NCBI GenBank assembly: GCA_032718475.1
Contig: JAUCBJ010007709.1
Coordinates: 1 to 43,670 of the forward strand
Source: Nemertoderma westbladi
Taxonomy: Eukaryota > Xenacoelomorpha > Nemertodermatida > Nemertodermatidae
Reading direction: 5' to 3'
DNA: 43,670 bases
The position numbers and the translations under genes were made by a program. Within the stretch, counting starts at the first letter, position 1, and every line of letters begins with the position of its first letter. Below are positions 21,353 to 29,845 of the stretch, piece after piece. Under the pieces are notes generated by a model, which was not told the origin of the DNA, did not search any database, and saw only the letters and a program-made list of their open reading frames with translations.

Positions 21353-22217
21353 TGTACAGTAGTACATACAATACAGTAAGGTATAAGTATATACAGTAGA
21401 ACAGTGACTGATGATATTTACATAAACCAACAAACTATATGCAATATGCACTACCGTATGCAGTTTAGATCCTACTAAACATTTTGTAGGTTATCATTGC
21501 ACGGTCAGTATATTATTATTGGTATGTATACTTGTTACTATTTAGATTAGACATATTTAGTGTTTTATTTTAGGAATGTAAATTAAACTATAAATTTTTG
21601 CTGTTCCCATTTCACCCTCTTTGTAGTCGCAGAAAAATAACTATTTAGCGGAACCGAATCCTTTAATCTCATTTGGTAGTAAATGTGGTGTTGTTTTACA
21701 TTTGAATAAATGTACAGTATGTATTTTATTTTTGGATACCATAAGTTTATTGATATGTTTATTCATTCTGTAGAGACTTATTTTGTTTCTGTTTATTTCA
21801 TAGAAAACTCGCCAATTGGCTATTTTACTTGCATTGGGCGCCAAGGGAGGTCTTGAAGGTCTGTTGTATATTATTAGCCTATTGGTTATTAACTTTTTTA
21901 TTAAATAATATTTGCCTATTGGCTATCATTTTGCATTGCATGTATTAATTGTTGTCTAATGACTGTCATATTCAGTAAATTTAATTGCCTATTGGCTAAG
22001 CTACTGTAGCTGAAATTAATAACTACTTAGTACATATTGCAGTTGGTATTGGCAACTGGTAGTTGGAATGGGAATTCACATTTCCTGTACATAAATGAAT
22101 AAAGTGTACCAAGTGCGTTGGATTTTAACTAATTCTATATTCATATATTTTGTAGGTATTTTTACATTATTATTGTGCCGTTTTTATTTAGATTCGGTTC
22201 TGCAAAATATTTTTATC

Positions 22218-22240
22218 AAACCACTCGGGACGAGTGGTTT
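22218..22240 (+). repeat. Perfect hairpin just upstream of the polypurine tract
   Basis: The stem aaaccactcg, loop gga and stem cgagtggttt form a 10-bp perfect hairpin that ends 8 bp before the G-run of the polypurine tract. Its location at the U3 boundary suggests a role in plus-strand priming or RNA structure. Confidence 0.7.
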
Positions 22241-22245
22241 CCTTT

Positions 22246-22258
22246 CGTGGGGGGGATT
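22246..22258 (+). promoter_or_regulatory. Polypurine tract of the Gypsy element
   Basis: cgtgggggggatt directly precedes the 3' LTR at 22259. A G-run here is the expected primer for plus-strand DNA synthesis. Confidence 0.75.
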
Positions 22259-22473
22259 TGTGGTGATCAGCAGCAAGGACATACAAAATATGAAACACAA
22301 CAATATCAAATTACAAAAAACGTTATAAATAATATAACGCCATCTAGGGAAGTTTACAGGAAACAACAAAATTGCGCTAGAATAATCCTGACCGCTGATT
22401 GGAGGATAACAAAGAGGGATAGATAGGTAGGATAATACCGGTTAGTAAGTAAGATATCAAGATATGGTCAGTA
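22259..22473 (+). repeat. Gypsy 3' LTR, left part
   Basis: The first 215 bp of the 3' LTR, matching 15163-15377 with two differences by eye. It is cut by the P-like transposon. The last eight bases (GGTCAGTA, 22466-22473) are the left target duplication of that insertion. Confidence 0.95.
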
Positions 22474-22620
22474 CAAGGCCTACTGTACTAAAGGCCGTGC
22501 AACCGTGCAGCACTGAAGGCTGACTGGAGGCTGACCTACAATACAGCAATACACAATACTGCAATAGCTGAATAGGCTGATAGGGCTGGCTACTGGTATT
22601 TGAATTGAATTCTGAGCTCT

Positions 22621-22762
22621 AACCGGTTTCAGCCCCAATGGTCATTTTACCTACTGACCTACCCTACCGTAGTGCGATTCGGATTAATTAGGGTTTGGGC
22701 CGCCACACTGTAACTGTAACCTGGGCTAAAAAAAATTCGAAAAATTGGGGCTGAAACCGGTT
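22621..22762. repeat. Subterminal 19-bp inverted repeat of the P-like element
   Basis: aaccggtttcagccccaat (22621-22639) returns as its perfect reverse complement at 22744-22762, with 104 bp between. P-family elements often carry internal inverted repeats bound by transposase, so this is a plausible subterminal binding site (inference). Confidence 0.7.
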
Positions 22763-22838
22763 ATTCCCGAATTCTGGAATTTCAGTAGGCCCACCGACTG
22801 ACCGATATACAGATATAGGCCTACAGTGTAGAACTAGA

Positions 22839-23412
22839 ATGCCATTAAAGTGCTGTGTGTTCGGTTGCCGGTCGAATTACGATGGAAGTTCATCCGGTAC
22901 CGGTAGGCCTACTAAAGAACACGTCCCGGTTTACCGGTCAGCCGGTTACCAACAGGCAACAGACGACTGGACGAGGGAGAACGGCGCCGATGGATTGCAG
23001 CTATTCAGAGAGAGAATATCCCAGAAACTACTGAACTAAGAACACGGTTGTTTGTGCAAAGCATTGGCCATCTGATTTCCCGACTGTTGTGGTGAAAGGG
23101 AAGAAGAAACCTATTAATCCACCGTCTGTTTTTCCTTCTATACCCAAAATTGTATCCATTGTAAACATTATGTCAACTTCCGGTTCCAAATTATTTACGT
23201 TGCCGGATGATGTGATAACTTATCGTTGTGGAGATGATATTCATATCCAATCAATAAACTATACTGAAGGCATTCCAAAGTTTCTAATCAAACTACAACC
23301 TACTTTTTCGTTTAATGCATTTCATTGTGGAGTAGCTTGCTGTATTACGACGCTGAGCCAGCTACGTATAACAACATTGAATAAGTGGTCTCGAAACGTT
23401 AGAAACGTGTGA
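22839..23412 (+). pseudogene. THAP-domain N-terminus of the P-like transposase, frameshifted
   Basis: The ATG at 22839 opens MPLKCCVFGCRSNY, the standard start of a THAP finger (C-x4-C). The next part of the domain, RRRWIAAIQRENIPE, lies in a second frame (about 22975-23035). The closing C-x2-H pair, VVCAKHWPSDF, and a basic linker KGKKKPINPPSVF lie in a third (about 23045-23412). The THAP domain would bind the element's ends. Two frame changes within 100 bp show decay or, less likely, very short introns. After about 23200 I see no RNase H-like catalytic motifs. Confidence 0.75.
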
Positions 23413-23429
23413 ATTTGTTATGATAGGTG

Positions 23430-24063
23430 ACCATAACAGCGGATGTTGAAAGCACCTTTGGTATCTTACGTCAAGGTTCTGGTGGTACGTATTTCATTAA
23501 CAGCCAGCAAGCATTACTAAAGTCTCGCATTCTGGTTGCAAGGCTTGTACTGGAACTGGGTAATGAGGTCACGGCACTCTATATCACAGCCACGAATGTG
23601 AGAACTGTACAGCTTCACTCAGTGATGCTGAATTCGAAATTCTAGACAGTCTAGAGGAACTTGAAGACTCAATTTCCTGCGATAATAAACAAGCTCTTGT
23701 GTATATTGCAGGTTATATAACAAAAAATGAGAATGATAATGACGACGAGAAACAATATTACCGACAATATGGCGGATATTTAAATAGGCTAGACCGTGGA
23801 GGTTTGAAGAAACCTAGTGACAATACATGCAAATTTACCTTCTACTGTTTTATACTTTATATATTAATTTAAAAACGCCATTTTGCAGTAAATCCCTGTG
23901 TTCGTTCTTTACTTATATCTCATCGGCTCACTCATTTCAAATTTCGCATGAATCGGTACGAAAACTAGTCAACATTTTTATTAAAAACGATTGCATATTA
24001 AAAACACCCCGTTCTTCGAAAGAGAGTGCTCAAAAGAAAATAAAATTATCGGATTCCTATTAG
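23430..24063 (+). pseudogene. C-terminal piece of the P-like transposase
   Basis: Fragments in different frames match the C-terminus of THAP-type transposases: DVESTFGIL (about 23440), then ALVYIAGYITK (about 23690) and YGGYLNRLDRGGLKKPSD (about 23768), and finally KLVNIFIKNDCILKTPRSSKE near 24020. YIAGYI parallels the VVRYIAGYLI segment in the remnant at 443-778, so both belong to the same superfamily. The middle of the protein with its catalytic acidic residues is missing between this piece and the THAP piece. Confidence 0.7.
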
Positions 24064-24368
24064 AAACGTTTACTATTATATATAATTGATTATAATTACA
24101 AATAACTTAACTATAACTATATATACAGTAGTTATAAATAATAACTATACAATGTACTACTATTGCTATTTAATTTGTGCTACCGCTATATAATGTAATA
24201 CTTATATTTGTGGATTTGTGCTATATTCGACATGTAAAGTTGTACTTGAAAATAACCAAATTATTGAAGATATATGAAGATAACATACTTTGTGTCACCT
24301 TTTCATTCCTTTCTCTTAGATAACTGTGCAGAACGTACTATTTGCAATAAATTGAGACTAATCGCAAT

Positions 24369-24444
24369 GTAGATCAGTTGATCTTTAGGCTGTTAGGTAA
24401 AGGATCTTTTGATTTTCTTTATCTAAAAAGATCAACGGATCTAC
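24369..24444. repeat. Right-side inverted repeat in the P-like element
   Basis: gtagatcagttgatcttt (24369-24386) is the inverse of aaagatcaacggatctac (24427-24444) with one mismatch. It mirrors the left subterminal inverted repeat in placement but not in sequence. Confidence 0.55.
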
Positions 24445-24766
24445 AGTACGATTATGACATCGCAAGGCACCTTCCTTCCTTTTCTGGATAAATTGAATTG
24501 TCACCAAACACCAAATACTAGTTTCTATCTAACTTGGTGGTAGATTTGTTGTTTGTGTTCGGATTAAATTGGATTTTAAAAAATAATCTAACTATAAATG
24601 ATAATCTAAACTGTAGTATAACCATACCCCTAGTCGATTTTTCACAATTATTGATGGTTCTGGTCTGTACAGGCACAATGTATGTTAAAATTGGAGTAAA
24701 CGTGTTCAGCCTCCAGTGGATCTTCACTGCTGCACGGTTGCACGGCCTTTAGTACAGTAGGCCTTG

Positions 24767-25044
24767 GGTCAGTACAATACAGTACCTACAGTTGTAGTAG
24801 TTCAGTAGTTTAGATTCGTGTTTCTTTTTGGATGTCTGACATCTGACTGTCTGACGTATGTACAGATGTATTTCAGTATTTTGATTTATCTGTTTTGATT
24901 AGATGGACTAACAAACTAATCGTTTTTAGCCAGCCTGTCAGTTAACGGCAGATTTTCTTCAGGCAGTCAGGGAAACCAGAAAAACTAAGTGGTAGATTGC
25001 CACGGAACCCGGGTTCGACCTTATCCTGTTATCCAGCTTTCACA
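24767..25044 (+). repeat. Gypsy 3' LTR, right part (with right target duplication)
   Basis: GGTCAGTA (24767-24774) is the right copy of the 8-bp duplication. From 24775 to 25044 the sequence matches 15378-15647 without a difference that I can see. It ends in CA, followed by TGTA (25045-25048), the right Gypsy target duplication. The tRNA-like words of the 5' LTR recur at 24988-25018. Confidence 0.95.
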
Positions 25045-25048
25045 TGTA

Positions 25049-25281
25049 GAGGCGATTTACGATTAGCAGACATTAGACATTTGGCGGATGTCATCCTGTC
25101 ATCTGCAGCCGTCTTTCAGTGGTGGATAAGCCACGGTCTCGGTCCGGAAACACCCCCAACATGTTGTCGTTGCTCGATGGTAATGAAGCGGGATGACGCC
25201 AACGAGAAAGTAAAATTGCAATTGTTCCCATATAGCCTAGGTTTAGTTCGAATTGTGGCCCATACTTGTTGCATGTATTAA
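25049..25281 (+). pseudogene. Open frame split by the Gypsy element, possibly IS1595/ISXO2-like
   Basis: After the Gypsy element the frame continues GDLRLADIRHLADVILSS, WWISHGLGPETPPTCCRCSMVMKRDD, and ends at TAA. The CCRC cysteines followed by a basic MKRDD resemble the small zinc-binding segment ahead of IS1595/ISXO2-type (Merlin-related) DDE transposases in animals. The match is short and from memory of the family style, so it is tentative. With the Gypsy element removed, the frame would begin at ATG 15138. It may be a true exon and not a transposon gene. Confidence 0.3.
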
Positions 25282-25284
25282 TTA

Positions 25285-26050
25285 TAATTTTTAGTTAATT
25301 TCGTACTTTTTAAATAATATAACTTTACAATATTATAATTATGTTGTGAATTACTTTTGCAGTGATTTGTTGTGGCGTTTTATACAGTACTAAGTATTAT
25401 TCATGTTATTAATAATTAATAAATTTTTAATAGTAGTTTTTTTAGTTAGTTATGTACCTAACAGCCTAATTTATAAGTATAGGCCTAAGTAATTGTTAAT
25501 TAATCGATCATGTTTTAGTACGTTTTTTTAAGTCAAATTATTAATAAGGAATAAATCAGATTATTGATTATTATATATGTATTATGTATATGTATTACTG
25601 TGCATATTTTTAGGAATTGTGGCATTTTTGTACAATAATAAAACAATTTGCAGTTTGTGGCATTTATTAATACTTAATTAGCAGTTTTACTTAATTAGGT
25701 AATTATATGCATGCAATATTACAGTAGTACAGTGCAATGTATGCTATTTTTTATAAGTGGTTTGCCACGGGAAATGGTAAAATGACATTAAAAAAAATCG
25801 AAAATGGAGGCCCCCAAACAGGAACGTCCCTAAAACGTTTTGTAGGCTACTTCTACTATATACGATCTACGTAGATGCAGCAATAATGCTCAGATGCTAC
25901 CGGTTTTCGGTCTAGTTTTCTGTAACAGTGCAATCATCAGTTGTTATATTATACAGCAAAGAGACTTAAGTAACTCTCTTTAGCCAAACCCCTATAGCTA
26001 TCCGCAATCTACGCTAGTGCGTGAATAAACTACAGTAACTCTAACAAACC
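25285..26050. other. AT-rich non-coding DNA
   Basis: No gene. It contains long A/T-rich runs to about 25780, the right arm of the 21-bp inverted repeat (25804-25824) and unremarkable sequence up to the LINE start. Confidence 0.4.
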
Positions 26051-26052
26051 AA

Positions 26053-28386
26053 TTGGTCGGGTCGGGAGATGAGCCAACCGCTCCCGTCACCGTATATATT
26101 CTGTTTCGTAGGAAATACAGGAGCTCTATACAAGACTGTAATGCATTTACACTTCGACCCTTCTCCAGTGATCACCGCCTTATTGTGGCCAAGGTAAGAC
26201 TTAGTCTGCGTGCTAGCAGAACAACGAAATCTGCCTTGCCGCGGCATGACTGGTCCTCTCTGTTGCAACAGCCAAGTGTGAGATCCAGCTTCACACTACA
26301 GCTGAGCAACAGGTATGAGGCTCTTGCCTCTGAGGCGGCAGATCACTGTGAGGGCTATACTGCCTTTACAGAAGCAGTTAAGTTAGCAGCTGCAGAAACA
26401 GTTCCTGTATACCCTCGAAACAGGAAAAGGGCCCCCTGGACTGACAACAAAATTCAGAAGTGCCGAAATGACCTTCATAAGGCGCAGAAAGAGTCCCGAC
26501 TCAAACAGACTACAGCGGCCAAGAATGCAGTTAAGGCTGCATCTAGGTCCCTGAACAGGCAGTACTCTGTTAATCTACAGGAGCTAATAAACCAACAGGT
26601 TGATGCCATCAATGATGCTGACGACAGCAGGCAATCATCCCAGGCATGGAAATCAATCAATCTGCTTACTGGGCGGAAAAGCCAACCAACCACCAAGGTT
26701 AAGGCTGAATCACCAGCCGATCGCCTCAATGGTTGGAAAGCCCACTTTGAAAAGCTCCTCAATAATGACAGGGTATTGCCTGATAACTTTATAGAAGTAA
26801 AAGTGTCTGAGTCTGTACTCCCAGATATTCCCATTGGCGATATCTCCTTTGCAGAAGTGAAGGCTGCTGCAAAGAGCATTAAGACCAATCGTGCCAGTGG
26901 AGTAGATGGTGTTCCCCCTGAGGTCTTTAAAATACCTGAGTGTTTAAAGCTCATCTATCCCATCATAGTAGACATGTACCGAACAACAAGAGTCCCACAA
27001 GAAATGAAAACAAATAAGTTGGTGCCAGTTCCCAAGAAGGGCAACCTAACACTCTATGGTTCTTTTCGGGGAATCTCATTGATCTCGATTGCTGCAAAGC
27101 TATACAATAGGATTCTATTAAATCGCATCAGGGATCCCATTGAGAGACTGCTCCGTGGAAATCAGAATGGGTTCCGTAAAGGTCGTGGGACCATGGAGCC
27201 CATTTTGGCACTTAGAAGGATAATTGAAGAATTATCAAAAAAGAAAGACAGGCATCTGGCTGTTATCTTTGTTGACTTCTTCAAGGCCTTTGATTCAGTC
27301 TCTCGCTCACGTATGTTCAGCATACTTTCATTATATGGGATTCCTGATGAAATTATTGCAGCAATCAGATCAGTATACGATGGTTCGACAACATTTGTGT
27401 CTACTGTTGACGGTGACACAGAACCATTTGAAGTGTTATGGGGCGTCCTCCAAGGAGACACACTTGCACCATTCTTGTTCATTATTGTGGTTGACTATGT
27501 TCTACGCATGTCCTTAGATCATCATAATGATGATGGGGTGATGATAACTCCACCTACTGGCTCCAGAAGTCGAGGAAATCCTGCCAAGTACCTAACTGAT
27601 CTAGACTTTGCTGATGACTTAGGAGTACTCTCAGAATCATTAGAGGGAGCCCAACGGCTCCTCAGCTCATTAGAACATGCTGCTTCTAGTGTTGGTCTTT
27701 TTATTAACTCCAGAAAGACCAAAATTCTGACTGTTAACTTTGAAAGTCCTCAGCAAGTCTCTGATCGGAAGAGCATAAGCTCAAAGGATGGTATGCTTGA
27801 GCATGTGGACGACTTCTGTTACCTGGGATCATGGATCCGGAAGTCAGGTGAGGACCTTCGAATACGTAAGGGAAAGGCATGGACAGCCTTGAATAGGCTT
27901 TCCAGGATTTGGAAATCACCGAGAATTAATCGGAAACTTAAGGTCCGATTATTTAGAGCAGCAGTAGTTCCAGTACTCCTCTACGGGAGTCCATGCTGGG
28001 CTCTAACTGCTGAGGACACCAAATCTCTGGATGGCACATTCACAAGAATGCTACGCCGGGTTCATTGTGTCAAGTACAATGCACACATCTCCAACCAGAC
28101 ACTATATAACATTGGAGGTGTCTCATTGGTTCCCCCAAGCTTGACACTAGAACAAAATCGCCTCCGCTTTGCAGGACATTGCTTTCGCCGTGAGGACCAG
28201 CCAGTGCATAATCTTGTACTTTGGCAGCCTCATGGAGTGAATAAGCATGGTGGACAGCCCATGACTTTCTTGAGACGCATCTTAAAGGACACTGGCCTTA
28301 AAGATGCGGATGATCTAGCAAATGTCATGGGTGATAGGGAGTTGTGGCGGTGCAATTTTGTTGACAAGCCGGCACAGCATTCTTAA
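26053..28386 (+). CDS. LINE endonuclease-reverse transcriptase (partial, 777 codons open)
   Basis: The open frame has no proper start: the first codon of the open stretch is TTG and the N-terminal endonuclease is missing apart from its end, KYRSSIQDCNAF and SSDHRLIVAKVRL (SDHxxV is the last endonuclease motif). The reverse transcriptase includes NRASGVDGVPPEVFK, KLVPVPKKGN, GNQNGFRKGRGTMEP, FVDFFKAFDS (first catalytic Asp, residue 408), GVLQGDTLAPFLF and DLDFADDLGVL (FADD at 519-522). The C-terminus has LRRVHCVKYNAHISN, LRFAGHCFRRED and a region rich in basic and aromatic residues, as in RTE/CR1-like proteins. The RT active site is intact. Without the 5' end and its promoter it is unlikely to be mobile. 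Confidence 0.85.
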   Translation: MVGSGDEPTAPVTVYILFRRKYRSSIQDCNAFTLRPFSSDHRLIVAKVRLSLRASRTTKSALPRHDWSSLLQQPSVRSSFTLQLSNRYEALASEAADHCEGYTAFTEAVKLAAAETVPVYPRNRKRAPWTDNKIQKCRNDLHKAQKESRLKQTTAAKNAVKAASRSLNRQYSVNLQELINQQVDAINDADDSRQSSQAWKSINLLTGRKSQPTTKVKAESPADRLNGWKAHFEKLLNNDRVLPDNFIEVKVSESVLPDIPIGDISFAEVKAAAKSIKTNRASGVDGVPPEVFKIPECLKLIYPIIVDMYRTTRVPQEMKTNKLVPVPKKGNLTLYGSFRGISLISIAAKLYNRILLNRIRDPIERLLRGNQNGFRKGRGTMEPILALRRIIEELSKKKDRHLAVIFVDFFKAFDSVSRSRMFSILSLYGIPDEIIAAIRSVYDGSTTFVSTVDGDTEPFEVLWGVLQGDTLAPFLFIIVVDYVLRMSLDHHNDDGVMITPPTGSRSRGNPAKYLTDLDFADDLGVLSESLEGAQRLLSSLEHAASSVGLFINSRKTKILTVNFESPQQVSDRKSISSKDGMLEHVDDFCYLGSWIRKSGEDLRIRKGKAWTALNRLSRIWKSPRINRKLKVRLFRAAVVPVLLYGSPCWALTAEDTKSLDGTFTRMLRRVHCVKYNAHISNQTLYNIGGVSLVPPSLTLEQNRLRFAGHCFRREDQPVHNLVLWQPHGVNKHGGQPMTFLRRILKDTGLKDADDLANVMGDRELWRCNFVDKPAQHS

Positions 28387-28878
28387 AAATGCAGCTGCAC
28401 CGAGAATTAATCGGAAACTTAAGGTCCGATTATTTAGAGCAGCAGTAGTTCCAGTACTCCTCTACGGGAGTCCATGCTGGGCTCTAACTGCTGAGGACAC
28501 CAAATCTCTGGATGGCACATTCACAAGAATGCTACGCCGGGTTCATTGTGTCAAGTACAATGCACACATCTCCAACCAGACACTATATAACATTGGAGGT
28601 GTCTCATTGGTTCCCCCAAGCTTGACACTAGAACAAAATCGCCTCCGCTTTGCAGGACATTGCTTTCGCCGTGAGGACCAGCCAGTGCATAATCTTGTAC
28701 TTTGGCAGCCTCATGGAGTGAATAAGCATGGTGGACAGCCCATGACTTTCTTGAGACGCATCTTAAAGGACACTGGCCTTAAAGATGCGGATGATCTAGC
28801 AAATGTCATGGGTGATAGGGAGTTGTGGCGGTGCAATTTTGTTGACAAGCCGGCACAGCATTCTTAAAAATGCAGCTG
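27917..28878 (+). repeat. 481-bp exact tandem duplication of the LINE 3' end
   Basis: The segment from caccgagaattaatcggaaa to gcagctg is repeated head to tail at an offset of 481 bp. The junction shows the short shared word gcagctgca. Copies appear identical. It adds a second in-frame copy of the LINE C-terminus (open to TAA at 28865-28867). Recent duplication, unequal exchange or an assembly duplication are all possible. Confidence 0.92.
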
Positions 28879-28954
28879 CAATGCAGCATGCCGATCCTAG
28901 TAGTAGTCACCGTGTACTAACCATTTCAGTGTTTCTGCCTTTACCAATAGCACT

Positions 28955-29845
28955 ATGTCGATATTAAAAGAGTCAATCAAACAGGAGCTCCTGATAACAT
29001 TCTACCTCATCAAAAATAATTTCGTGGCTGGATTTCTACCAGGTGTTATTTTCACTCTAATAGCTGGAATTCACAACAATGTGTCAGTAGATGATTGGCC
29101 TCCATTAATTGCTAAAACTACACTGAATTCATTCCTTTATCTCTATATGTTTGATATTTATCAGCAGATAATCGGAGTGGAAGAGGACAAGAAAAATAAA
29201 CCTGATCGACCTCTAGTCTCCGGATTACTAACTATGCGAGGCGCATATATACGATTCATTGTTTCTATGGTTATATATTTTTTCCTTGGAATAATATTAA
29301 ACATTTACCTTTACACAATTCCATGGCTCGGTTTTACTATTGGCTATAAACTCGCTGTTAATAATTTTTATAAGATGCTATTTATTTATGTAGGTACTAT
29401 AGTTATGCTTTTTGGATCCTGGATTATTGTAGCTCCAATACCCCAGGATGTTGCCCTTTGGATTTACGTATTCGCTGTTTTTGTAACATTTATGAGTTTT
29501 CTACAAGATTTTCGTGACATACAAGGGGATAAAGCAATCGGACGAAGAACAATTCCTATTGTTTATGGAATAAAGAGGGCTAAATATGTAGCTTCTATTC
29601 CATGGCTAATCGTCCACCCTGTTATGGAGGTCTATCAGTTGCATACAAACCGATTCTACGATGGTAACTTTATTTATATATCCATCTTTCTCATGCTATT
29701 TGGATTTTACATCGGTTGGAGTATTTTAGCTGGACAAACACGCGATAATTTCAAAGTTTCTTATCGGTTATTGACGTATTGGTACGTGGGAATGGTTTTC
29801 TCTGTAAACAGTAGATTCATGAACCTACATTCTTTAAATTATTAA
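28955..29845 (+). CDS. UbiA-family prenyltransferase, intact and intronless (296 aa)
   Basis: An ATG-started frame of 296 codons encodes a membrane protein of the UbiA superfamily, which joins prenyl chains to aromatic or other acceptors. The first Asp-rich region is EEDKKNKPDRPLVSG (76-90), the family's DxxxD/NKPxRPxxxG motif. The second is DFRDIQGDKAIGRRTIP (185-201), with D185 and D192. Several hydrophobic segments (about 23-40, 52-70, 100-120, 141-160, 168-183, 240-258, 272-286) fit the multi-helix fold. Length is normal for the family. In style it is closer to fungal and bacterial UbiA proteins than to the animal COQ2, COX10 or UBIAD1 types, and it has no intron. It sits 75 bp after the LINE end. 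Substrate is unknown. A pyrimidine-rich tract ending in cag 26 bp before the ATG could be a splice acceptor, so an upstream exon is possible. Confidence 0.82.
   Translation: MSILKESIKQELLITFYLIKNNFVAGFLPGVIFTLIAGIHNNVSVDDWPPLIAKTTLNSFLYLYMFDIYQQIIGVEEDKKNKPDRPLVSGLLTMRGAYIRFIVSMVIYFFLGIILNIYLYTIPWLGFTIGYKLAVNNFYKMLFIYVGTIVMLFGSWIIVAPIPQDVALWIYVFAVFVTFMSFLQDFRDIQGDKAIGRRTIPIVYGIKRAKYVASIPWLIVHPVMEVYQLHTNRFYDGNFIYISIFLMLFGFYIGWSILAGQTRDNFKVSYRLLTYWYVGMVFSVNSRFMNLHSLNY

Larger units (their letters stand above)
21353..22258 (+). other. Gypsy 3' untranslated region with GCCTATTGGCTA repeats
   Basis: About 900 bp lie between the Pol stop and the 3' LTR with no credible frame. Between 21810 and 22005 the words caattggctatt, gcctattggttat, gcctattggctat and gcctattggctaa recur. 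Each holds ATTGG, the reverse complement of CCAAT, and is nearly self-complementary. The short spacing suggests tandem duplication. A role as packaging, export or enhancer signal is possible but not shown. Confidence 0.55.
22474..24766 (+). mobile_element. P-like (THAP) DNA transposon inserted in the Gypsy 3' LTR
   Basis: This 2,293-bp insertion starts CAAGGCCTACTGTACTAAAG and ends with its inverted complement. The first 45 bp match with one mismatch, and weaker similarity reaches about 62 bp (right end 24705-24766). It is flanked by the 8-bp direct repeat GGTCAGTA (22466-22473 and 24767-24774), which occurs once in the 5' LTR, proving the insertion. Eight-bp duplications are usual for P and hAT elements, and the THAP and YIAGYI segments inside place it with P. 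The coding region is frameshifted and most of the catalytic core is absent, so it is probably non-autonomous. Because it lies in an LTR almost identical to its partner, it must have moved recently, presumably with transposase from another copy. Confidence 0.93.
15163..25044 (+). mobile_element. Full-length Ty3/Gypsy LTR retrotransposon, intact coding frame
   Basis: The element has 485-bp LTRs beginning TG and ending CA, a TGTA target duplication, a primer-binding site, an intact 1732-codon Gag-Pol frame, a G-rich polypurine tract and a 3' LTR. Its own length is about 7.58 kb; the rest is a 2,293-bp P-like transposon plus its 8-bp target duplication inside the 3' LTR. The LTRs show two differences in 485 positions by eye (near 15353 and 15363), and both have the same length when the insertion is removed. 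This means that integration was recent. The intact frame, PBS and PPT suggest that it was competent when it inserted. The broken 3' LTR would not matter for transcription from the 5' LTR but removes the normal polyadenylation end. Confidence 0.95.
14837..25824. mobile_element. Candidate older DNA element split by the Gypsy insertion
   Basis: A 21-bp segment at 14837-14857 (ttcctgcttgggggcctcc and on) reappears inverted at 25804-25824 with 20 of 21 matches by eye. With the Gypsy element and its target duplication removed, the two would lie about 1.1 kb apart, like the terminal repeats of a small DNA transposon. Inside, an open frame joins across the Gypsy insertion point (15138-15162 and on from 25049). 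Exact termini and target duplications were not found, so this is a candidate only. Confidence 0.35.
26053..28880 (+). mobile_element. 5'-truncated non-LTR (LINE) retrotransposon
   Basis: The element begins inside the end of an apurinic-type endonuclease domain, so the 5' part is lost, as is common for LINEs. It then carries a full reverse transcriptase and ends about 28880. The last 481 bp are present twice in tandem (27917-28397 and 28398-28878) with no difference seen. The protein style suggests the RTE or a related APE-type clade; I cannot fix the clade. Confidence 0.85.

Noticed and set aside
21353-22258. Envelope gene in the Gypsy element
   Set aside because: The region after Pol has only short frames without a signal peptide or membrane segment.
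22838-23645. THAP segments as a working host THAP gene
   Set aside because: They lie inside an insertion with terminal inverted repeats and an 8-bp target duplication, and the frames are broken.
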